Below, in pieces: positions 57,997 through 64,000 of a DNA stretch of 64,000 nt. The translations under genes were made by a program, and so were the position numbers. The DNA is taken from assembly GCF_003355515.1 (NCBI RefSeq), contig NZ_CP031367.1:310001-374000 (forward strand), given 5' to 3'. The notes under the pieces were generated by a model. It was not told the origin of the DNA. It was given only the letters and a program-made list of their open reading frames with translations, and ran no database searches. Origin of the DNA: Aliarcobacter trophiarum LMG 25534. Lineage in GTDB: Bacteria > Campylobacterota > Campylobacteria > Campylobacterales > Arcobacteraceae. Every line of letters begins with the position of its first letter. Within the stretch, counting starts at the first letter, position 1.

Positions 57997-59082
57997 ATGT
58001 TTATAGATAGTGCAAGATTTAGTGTAAGTAGTGGAAAAGGTGGACAAGGTTGTGCCTCTTTTAGAAGAGAAAAGTTTGTTGTTCAAGGTGGTCCAGATGG
58101 TGGAGATGGTGGACGTGGTGGAGATGTTTACTTTGTTGTAGATAATAACACAGATACTTTATCTTTTTATAAAGGGAAAAGAGTTTTTAAAGCAGACAAG
58201 GGACAACCAGGAATGGGAAGACAAAAAACTGGTAAATCTGGAGAACATCTTATTTTAATAGTACCTCCTGGAACACAAATAATAGATGATGATACAGATG
58301 AGATTTTATACGATTTACTTGAAGATGGTGAGAAGTTCCTTTTTCTTGAAGGTGGAAAAGGTGGACTAGGAAATGTTCACTTTAAAAACTCAAGAAATCA
58401 AAGACCTACATATTTCCAACCAGGGCTTCCAGGTATTTCAAAAAATATAAGATTGGAACTTAAGCTAATAGCAGATGTTGGACTTGTAGGCTATCCAAAT
58501 GTTGGGAAATCTACTTTAATATCTGTAACATCAAATGCAACTCCAGAAATAGCAAATTATGAGTTTACAACACTTACTCCAAAATTGGGAGTTGTAAATG
58601 TTGGAGAGTATAGTTCTTTTGTAATGGCTGATATTCCTGGAATCATTGATGGTGCAAGTGAAGGAAGAGGTTTAGGACTTGAATTTTTAAAACATATAGA
58701 AAGAACAAAGACACTTCTATTTACAATAGATGTTGCAAATCATAGAACTATGATTGAGCAATATAATGTTTTAAAAGAGGAGCTTTTAAAGTTTTCAGAA
58801 GAGCTTGCACAAAGAGATTTTGCAATAGTTTTGAGTAAAATAGATGCTTATTATGGTGAAGATTTACAAAAAGATATAGAGGAGTTTTTAAAAGCTTTAA
58901 ATTTAGAAAGCTCAAGTAAAAATGAGTTTAAATTTGATAATAATTTACCATATTTTGTACAAGATTTAATCTTTTCAAAAAAAGATAGTAGTAAGCCATA
59001 TTTTGTTTTACCAATCTCTTCCCTTGATAAAACAAATATTAATTCACTAAAATATGCACTTTACACTATGCTAGGAAAGTAG
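57997..59082 (+). CDS. obgE: Obg-family ribosome-associated GTPase
   Basis: GTPase for late 50S assembly and stress signalling. The 361-residue protein has the glycine-rich Obg fold ([14 protein letters not shown] near 31-44), then the G domain with G1 GYPNVGKS (165-172) and DIPG near 212-215. The C-terminal OCT domain is mostly absent, as in other Campylobacterota. AAGGAAAAC precedes the ATG. proB starts at the next base after its stop. Confidence 0.97.
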   Translation: MFIDSARFSVSSGKGGQGCASFRREKFVVQGGPDGGDGGRGGDVYFVVDNNTDTLSFYKGKRVFKADKGQPGMGRQKTGKSGEHLILIVPPGTQIIDDDTDEILYDLLEDGEKFLFLEGGKGGLGNVHFKNSRNQRPTYFQPGLPGISKNIRLELKLIADVGLVGYPNVGKSTLISVTSNATPEIANYEFTTLTPKLGVVNVGEYSSFVMADIPGIIDGASEGRGLGLEFLKHIERTKTLLFTIDVANHRTMIEQYNVLKEELLKFSEELAQRDFAIVLSKIDAYYGEDLQKDIEEFLKALNLESSSKNEFKFDNNLPYFVQDLIFSKKDSSKPYFVLPISSLDKTNINSLKYALYTMLGK

Positions 59083-59850
59083 ATGAAACGAATAGTTATA
59101 AAAGTTGGAACGGCTGTTTTAACACAAGATGATAATACGAAATTAGCATTAAATAGGATAGAGAATCTAGTAAAATTAATCTCAACATTAAAAAATGATA
59201 AAAAATTAGAGATTATCTTTGTTAGTTCAGGAGCTGTTGGGGCTGGTTATACTTTGTTGCAATTAGATAAAAAAGATTTAGTAAATAAACAAGCTTTAGC
59301 AGCAGTTGGTCAACCTGTATTAATAAAGACTTACCAAGAGCTTTTTTCACAATATAATATAGATATTGCTCAAATGTTATTTATAGCAGATGATTTTGAT
59401 TCAAGAAAAAGATCTAAAAATGCAAAAAATGTTATGGAAAGGTTGCTTGTAAACAATATCTTACCAATTATAAATGAAAATGATATTATTTCGACAGAGG
59501 AGCTAATAGGAGACAACGACCAATTAGCAGCATATATAACTCACTATTTTAAAGCTGATATGTTAGTTATTTTAACAGATATTGATGGATATTATAATAA
59601 AAATCCACGAGAATTTCCTGATGCAGAACTTCAAAAAATAGTATCAACAATAAGTGAAGATGAGCTATTTAAAAAACCTAGTGCAAATTCTAAATTTGCA
59701 ACAGGTGGAATAGTAACAAAACTAAAAGCAGCTGATTTCTTAATGCAAAAAGATATTCCTATGTATTTAACTAGCGGTTTTGATTTAACAAATGCTTATG
59801 AGTTTTTAGTAAATAAAAACCACAAAAGTGGAACGATTTTTAAAAAATAG
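59083..59850 (+). CDS. proB: glutamate 5-kinase (no PUA domain)
   Basis: First enzyme of proline synthesis from glutamate. The 255-residue protein contains only the amino-acid kinase fold: IVIKVGTAVLT at 4-14, FVSSGAVGAGY near 46-56, and NENDIIST with DNDQLAA-type residues near 134-150. The C-terminal PUA domain of E. coli ProB is missing, as is common in this phylum. It starts directly after the obgE stop, and fmt follows after nine bases. Confidence 0.95.
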   Translation: MKRIVIKVGTAVLTQDDNTKLALNRIENLVKLISTLKNDKKLEIIFVSSGAVGAGYTLLQLDKKDLVNKQALAAVGQPVLIKTYQELFSQYNIDIAQMLFIADDFDSRKRSKNAKNVMERLLVNNILPIINENDIISTEELIGDNDQLAAYITHYFKADMLVILTDIDGYYNKNPREFPDAELQKIVSTISEDELFKKPSANSKFATGGIVTKLKAADFLMQKDIPMYLTSGFDLTNAYEFLVNKNHKSGTIFKK

Positions 59851-59859
59851 GAGTTTTAT

Positions 59860-60783
59860 ATGAAAAAAAAGATTTTATTTATGGGAACTCCCTCTTATGC
59901 AACAGAGATTTTAAAAGAGCTTATATCAAATAAAAACTATGAAGTTGTAGCTATTTTTACTCAAGAGGATAAACCTGTTGGAAGAAAACAGATTTTAACA
60001 CCACCACATATAAAACAATATTGTATAGAAAACTCTATTGATATTCCAATACTGCAACCTAAAAAGATAAAAGATAACCTTGTAGCATATATAACTATAA
60101 AAGAGTTAGAACCAGATTTTATTGTTGTTGCTGCCTATGGTCAGATTTTACCAAAAGAGATTTTATCTGTAGCCCCTTGTATCAATTTGCATGCTTCAAT
60201 TTTACCAAATTATAGAGGAGCAAGTCCTATTCAAGAAGGAATTTTAAATGATGATAAGTATTTAGGAGTTACTTCTATGCTTATGGAAGAAGGACTTGAT
60301 TGTGGTGATATATTAGGAGTTTCATATCTAAAAAATGAAAAAAATATGCTTGTTGATGAAGCTTTTACAAAGTTATCAATTTTAGCAACAAAGCTTACAA
60401 TTATAACTTTAGATAATTTTGATAAATTAAAGCCAATAAAACAAAATAATTCAGAGGCAAGCTTTTGTAAAAAGATTAAAAAAGAGGATGGAGAAGTTGA
60501 CTTTTCTAGTGCGAAAGAGCTATTTTTAAAATATAAAGCGTACTCTTTTTGGCCAACTGTTTTTTTGAAGTCAGAGCTTAAATTAAAAGATATAGAGCTT
60601 ATAGATGACAACTCTTTAAATATTGCTGGAGAGATTTTGGATATTTCAAAAGATTATATTATTGTTGGTTGTGAACAGGGGAGATTAAAAATTAAAACTC
60701 TACAAGCTCCATCAAAAAGTTCTATAAATAGTGTTGAATATATAAGAGGACAAAGATTAAATATAGGAGAAATTTTAAATTAA
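59860..60783 (+). CDS. fmt: methionyl-tRNA formyltransferase
   Basis: Formylates initiator Met-tRNA using 10-formyl-THF. The 307-residue protein begins KKKILFMGTPSYATEIL and has the catalytic segment INLHASILPNYRGASPIQ (near 107-124) followed by the expected aspartate in GLDCGDIL. Length is normal. It ends the rplU-to-fmt unit. In Campylobacter birA would follow directly; here a PAS gene and a transporter intervene. Confidence 0.97.
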   Translation: MKKKILFMGTPSYATEILKELISNKNYEVVAIFTQEDKPVGRKQILTPPHIKQYCIENSIDIPILQPKKIKDNLVAYITIKELEPDFIVVAAYGQILPKEILSVAPCINLHASILPNYRGASPIQEGILNDDKYLGVTSMLMEEGLDCGDILGVSYLKNEKNMLVDEAFTKLSILATKLTIITLDNFDKLKPIKQNNSEASFCKKIKKEDGEVDFSSAKELFLKYKAYSFWPTVFLKSELKLKDIELIDDNSLNIAGEILDISKDYIIVGCEQGRLKIKTLQAPSKSSINSVEYIRGQRLNIGEILN

Positions 60784-60820
60784 ATTAAGTTATATTTACT
60801 TTAGTTTAAAATCTTTTGTA

Positions 60821-60826
60821 TATAAT
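60821..60826 (+). promoter_or_regulatory. putative -10 element of the PAS gene
   Basis: TATAAT within TTGTATATAATCCAC, 43 bases before the start codon. Confidence 0.5.
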
Positions 60827-60869
60827 CCACATAAAATTTTTAATAGATAAGAAATAAAGGAAAAATGTT

Positions 60870-61271
60870 ATGTCAAAAGAGATAGTTTTAGATGATTATG
60901 CTTTTTTAGTTAGTGAAACTGATGAAAAAGGGATAATTATCTTTGCAAATGATGACTTTTGCAAGATAGCTGGATATGGAATTGATGAATTAATAGGAAA
61001 ACCTCATAATACTGTAAGGCATCCAGATATGCCAAAAAGTGCATTTAAAAGCTTATGGGAAACTGTAAAAAGTGGTAATATTTGGACTGGATATGTAAAG
61101 AATGCAACAAAAGATGGGAATTATTATTGGGTATATGCAACTGTCTATCCAACAATTACAAGTGAAGGAACAAAAGGTTACCTATCTTGTAGAAGAAAAG
61201 CAAGTGCCGAAGAGATAGCTTCTCATGAAATTTTATATGCAGAGCTAAAAAAGAGTGAAAAAGTAGCTTAA
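60870..61271 (+). CDS. single PAS-domain protein (Aer/CetB-like)
   Basis: A 133-residue protein consisting of one PAS domain (about 12-115). The segment GKPHNTVRHPDMPKSAFKSLW (about 43-63) is characteristic of the FAD-binding PAS domains of Aer and of Campylobacter CetB/CetC energy-taxis proteins. It has no output domain, so it probably acts by protein contact, for example with a separate chemoreceptor. A short coiled tail (ILYAELKKSEKVA) ends it. It has its own TATAAT element. Confidence 0.8.
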   Translation: MSKEIVLDDYAFLVSETDEKGIIIFANDDFCKIAGYGIDELIGKPHNTVRHPDMPKSAFKSLWETVKSGNIWTGYVKNATKDGNYYWVYATVYPTITSEGTKGYLSCRRKASAEEIASHEILYAELKKSEKVA

Positions 61272-61282
61272 GATTTAAAATC

Positions 61283-62176
61283 TTAAGCTAAGTAAGAAAC
61301 AAACATAGTAATTGTAAATAGACTTACAATTACTCCTAAAACTAAAGAGTTTATAGCAATTTTTTCATCTAAGCCACCTTTTATAGCTAAAACTGCAGCC
61401 ATTGTCATAGGAGGCATTGCAACTTCTATTATTGTAACTTTTACCCAAGTTTCATCAATATTGTAGAAAAATTTAAATATAAAAAGTATAATAATTGGAA
61501 CTATAATCATCTTTAAAACAACAGCAACACTTACTATATGTAATTTCGTAAATATATGTTTTAGCTCCAGTTTCATTCCTATTGCAATCATAGCAATTGG
61601 TACAAGAGTACTTCCTAAATTTGAAGTTGTATATAAAATATATTTTGGAACTTCAAAGTTTTTTGCAAATATTGTAATAAAAAAAACAATCATTGGTGGA
61701 AATAAAAATATGGATTTTGATATATTTAAAATAGAGTTTTTCCTTCCACTTCCCCATGTTATAATAATCATACCAACAGATACTAAAAGTAAAAATGAGC
61801 CAAAAATATCATAAATAACTCCATAAACAATAAAATCTTGACCATAGAAAGCATCAATATAAGAAAAACCTATAAAAGAGGTATTTCCAAAAGTTGCCAT
61901 AATCATAAAAGTAGCAAGACTAACTCTAGATAGCTTCATTGCTTTTCCAATAATATATGATAAAAAAAGATTAAAAAATATTATTCCCATAAACATAAGA
62001 ATAAGCCACAAAATTTTTGTATCTAAATTAAGTGGGTAAATTTTTGAAAAAACAATAGCTGGAAGTGAAAAATAAATTATAAAATCCACAAGAGCTTTTG
62101 AGTTATCTTGAAAAATGATTTTAAATAGATAACCAAAAAGCAGATAAATAGCTATTGGTAAAATAGGGTCTAACAT
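61283..62176 (-). CDS. AEC-family transporter
   Basis: A membrane transporter of 297 residues with ten predicted helices in two repeats. It belongs to the auxin efflux carrier family (YfdV/MdcF type). The segment FGNTSFIGFSYIDAFYG near 92-108 is typical. Substrates in bacteria are often organic acids or amino acids, but the substrate here is unknown. AAGGAGAG precedes its ATG. It is convergent with the PAS gene and divergent from birA. Confidence 0.85.
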   Translation of the reverse strand: MLDPILPIAIYLLFGYLFKIIFQDNSKALVDFIIYFSLPAIVFSKIYPLNLDTKILWLILMFMGIIFFNLFLSYIIGKAMKLSRVSLATFMIMATFGNTSFIGFSYIDAFYGQDFIVYGVIYDIFGSFLLLVSVGMIIITWGSGRKNSILNISKSIFLFPPMIVFFITIFAKNFEVPKYILYTTSNLGSTLVPIAMIAIGMKLELKHIFTKLHIVSVAVVLKMIIVPIIILFIFKFFYNIDETWVKVTIIEVAMPPMTMAAVLAIKGGLDEKIAINSLVLGVIVSLFTITMFVSYLA

Positions 62177-62232
62177 AAACTCTCCTTTAGAAGTTTTGAT
62201 TATAATTAATATAATCTTTTAAAAAAGTTATA

Positions 62233-62247
62233 TATAATTTCAAAATG
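62233..62247 (+). promoter_or_regulatory. birA -10 element placed for a leaderless transcript
   Basis: TATAAT (62233-62238) ends six bases before the birA ATG (62245-62247), the same geometry as dnaG. No ribosome site is visible. Confidence 0.55.
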
Positions 62248-62880
62248 AAAATTATAAGATTATATGAAGTTGATTCAACACAAAAATATTTAAAAGAGTA
62301 TGTAAGTAAAAATGATAAAGAACTCCCTTTGTGCGTGACAGCAAAGATACAAACATCAGGAGTTGGAAGTAGGGGTAATTCATGGGTTGGAACAGATGGA
62401 AACCTTTTTTTCTCTTTTGCTCTAAAAAAAGAGAATTTACCACAAGATTTGCCTCTTCAAAGTGCTAGTATATATTTTACTTTTATATTAAAAGAAATTT
62501 TAGAGAAAAAAGGGTCAAAACTATTTTTAAAATGGCCAAATGATTTCTATATAGAAGATAAAAAAATTGGTGGAGCAATAACTTCTATTTCTAAAGATAT
62601 ACTTTTTTGTGGAATAGGCTTAAATCTTTTTGAAGTAGATAGTAGTTTTGGTAAACTTGATATAAAACTAGATATAAATGAGGTATTAGAGTTATATTTT
62701 AAAGAAATTGAAAAAAAGACTTCATGGAAGCAAATTTTTAGTCTATTTAAGATAGAATTTATTCATTCTAAAAAGTTTCAAGCAACTATTGATAATGTCA
62801 AAGTTTCACTTGAGAAAGCTATTTTAAATAGCGATGGTTCTATACAAATTGAAAACAAAAAGGTATTTAGTTTAAGATGA
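62245..62880 (+). CDS. birA: biotin--[acetyl-CoA-carboxylase] ligase (no repressor domain)
   Basis: Attaches biotin to the carboxylase carrier protein. The 211-residue protein has the ligase core: SRGNSWVG near 43-50 for biotinyl-AMP, and KWPNDFYIEDKKIGG near 92-106. The N-terminal DNA-binding domain of E. coli BirA is absent, so it cannot repress bio genes. It overlaps parA by four bases (ATGA), as in Campylobacter. It is probably leaderless. Confidence 0.94.
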   Translation: MKIIRLYEVDSTQKYLKEYVSKNDKELPLCVTAKIQTSGVGSRGNSWVGTDGNLFFSFALKKENLPQDLPLQSASIYFTFILKEILEKKGSKLFLKWPNDFYIEDKKIGGAITSISKDILFCGIGLNLFEVDSSFGKLDIKLDINEVLELYFKEIEKKTSWKQIFSLFKIEFIHSKKFQATIDNVKVSLEKAILNSDGSIQIENKKVFSLR

Positions 62881-63653
62881 CAGAGATTATTTCAATAGCA
62901 AATCAAAAAGGTGGAGTAGGAAAAACTACAACCGCAGTAAATCTTAGTGCGGCTTTAGCACTAGATGGTAAAAAAGTGTTACTAATAGATGCAGACCCAC
63001 AAGCAAATGCTACAACTTCTTTAGGATTCCATAGAGATACATATGAATATAATATTTATCATGTAATGCTAGGAACAAAAGACCTTTCAGAGATTATTTT
63101 AGATTCTGAAATAGAAAATTTAAAAGTTGCCCCTTCAAATATAGGTCTTGTAGGAATAGAAAAAGAGTTTTATAAAAATACTAAAGAGAGAGAGCTTGTA
63201 CTAAAAAGAAAAATTGATACGGTTAAAGCTGATTATGATTATATAATTATTGACTCACCTCCTGCTTTAGGACCAATTACAATAAATACTTTGGGTGCTT
63301 CAACATCTGTTTTGATACCAATTCAGTGTGAATTTTTTGCATTAGAAGGTTTAGCTCAGCTTTTAAATACAATAAAACTTGTAAAACAGACTATAAATAA
63401 AAGTTTACAAATAAGAGGGTTTTTACCAACAATGTATTCATCTCAAAATAACCTTTCAAAGCAGGTTTTTGCTGATTTAGCACAACACTTTGAAAATAAA
63501 CTATTTAAAATTGATGATGACTCATATGTTGTAATTCCAAGAAATATAAAATTAGCAGAGAGTCCTAGTTTTGGTAAGCCAATAATGCTTTATGATACAT
63601 CATCAATTGGGACAAAAGCATATACAAACTTAGCAAAAGCGATTATTGGTTAA
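62877..63653 (+). CDS. parA: chromosome partitioning ATPase ParA (Soj)
   Basis: Walker-type ATPase that with ParB segregates the chromosome origin region. The 258-residue protein has the deviant Walker A KGGVGKTTT (10-18), IDADPQANAT (38-47) and DSPPALGP-type IIDSPPALG near 121-129. It overlaps birA by four bases and is followed after 22 bases by parB. Length is standard. Confidence 0.97.
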   Translation: MTEIISIANQKGGVGKTTTAVNLSAALALDGKKVLLIDADPQANATTSLGFHRDTYEYNIYHVMLGTKDLSEIILDSEIENLKVAPSNIGLVGIEKEFYKNTKERELVLKRKIDTVKADYDYIIIDSPPALGPITINTLGASTSVLIPIQCEFFALEGLAQLLNTIKLVKQTINKSLQIRGFLPTMYSSQNNLSKQVFADLAQHFENKLFKIDDDSYVVIPRNIKLAESPSFGKPIMLYDTSSIGTKAYTNLAKAIIG

Positions 63654-63675
63654 ATTTTTTTAAGAGGAAAATAAA

Positions 63676-64000
63676 ATGGCATTAGGAAGAGGATTAGGAG
63701 AACTTTTAGGTGAAGTTGAGACAGCATATGGTAAATCTGCTGGAAACTCAAATAGTGGAGTTAAGAAGATTGAAGTATCTTTGATTAAGCCAAATCCAAA
63801 TCAGCCAAGAAAAATATTTGATGAAGAGAAACTTCAAGAGTTAAGTCTATCTATAAAAGAGCATGGACTTTTACAGCCAATCGTTGTTGTTGAAGATGAA
63901 GATGGAACTTATACTTTAATTGCAGGTGAGAGAAGATTAAGAGCCCACAAATTGGCGGAACTAGAAGAGATTAAAGCCATTATTGTTAGTGAAGATGAGT
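63676..64000 (+). CDS. parB: chromosome partitioning protein ParB, N-terminal part
   Basis: DNA-binding CTPase that loads at parS sites. I translated the open frame from the ATG at 63676; about 108 codons are present and the C-terminus lies outside. It begins MALGRGLGELLG and has the ParB core boxes IKPNPNQPRK and IAGERRLRAHK, the second being the CTP-binding motif. AGAGGAAAA precedes its ATG. In related genomes the ATP synthase genes follow. Confidence 0.96.
   Translation, partial: MALGRGLGELLGEVETAYGKSAGNSNSGVKKIEVSLIKPNPNQPRKIFDEEKLQELSLSIKEHGLLQPIVVVEDEDGTYTLIAGERRLRAHKLAELEEIKAIIVSEDE

Overview
The window is AT-rich (below about 30% G+C by eye) and densely packed. It looks like a chromosomal segment of an Arcobacter-group bacterium (Campylobacterota, Aliarcobacter/Arcobacter). 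Gene order matches known Campylobacter blocks (ahpC-fdxA-ndk-DUF177-rpmF-plsX-fabH; aroC-rnc...dnaG; rplU-rpmA-obgE-proB-fmt...birA-parA-parB). It carries a frdCAB fumarate reductase of the Wolinella type, a menaquinone-linked UbiD-family decarboxylase, a Csd6/Pgp2-type cell-shape enzyme and a dynamin-like pair of the Campylobacter type. Unlike Campylobacter and Helicobacter it keeps a full NADH-input module (NuoE and NuoF). No rRNA, tRNA, CRISPR array, insertion sequence or prophage was seen.

Layout. 1-6400: end-truncated gdhA, rho, then divergent ahpC and fdxA, and the lipid/ribosome operon ndk-DUF177-rpmF-plsX-fabH. 6400-11220 (minus): two overlapping dynamin-like GTPases followed by a small gene whose motif order resembles the ClpXP adaptor SspB. 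11315-14831 (minus): frdCAB. 15015-29514 (minus): one large complex I operon, nuoABCDEF-gltA-nuoGHIJKLMN, with citrate synthase embedded, a short NuoG and a NuoH with an extra membrane segment. 29792-38221: UbiD-family decarboxylase, split ThrE-type exporter, tex, a small acidic protein, an M42-like peptidase and a siroheme nitrite/sulfite reductase. 38256-40482: divergent peptidoglycan enzymes (M23 peptidase and LD-carboxypeptidase). 40546-48518: purL, purH, a histidine kinase fused to a periplasmic THI5/NMT1-like sensor and overlapping bioA, then msrB and msrA. 48511-50721: a small regulatory/unknown patch (hypothetical, XRE regulator, thiamine-binding-type protein) and ppk2. 50713-56024: M15 peptidase, aroC, rnc, a LapB-like TPR/zinc-ribbon protein, dnaG. 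56025-57105: an AT-rich islet with a broken GLUG-repeat adhesin remnant. 57243-64000: rplU-rpmA-obgE-proB-fmt, a PAS protein, an AEC transporter, birA, parA and the start of parB.

Functionally the core is respiratory: citrate synthase and complex I supply and oxidise NADH, menaquinone carries electrons, and fumarate reductase can accept them. Regulation appears to rely on an extended -10 element (often TACAAT or TATAAT) with weak -35 boxes, on palindromes at several promoters (gdhA, ahpC/fdxA, purL, nir, the XRE gene), and on intrinsic terminators placed just upstream of co-directional genes (dlp1, purH, obgE). The points most worth a second look are the SspB-like gene in the dynamin operon, the sensor kinase coupled to bioA, the LapB-like protein next to dnaG, the GA-repeat frameshift in the GLUG gene, and dnaG and birA, which look leaderless.
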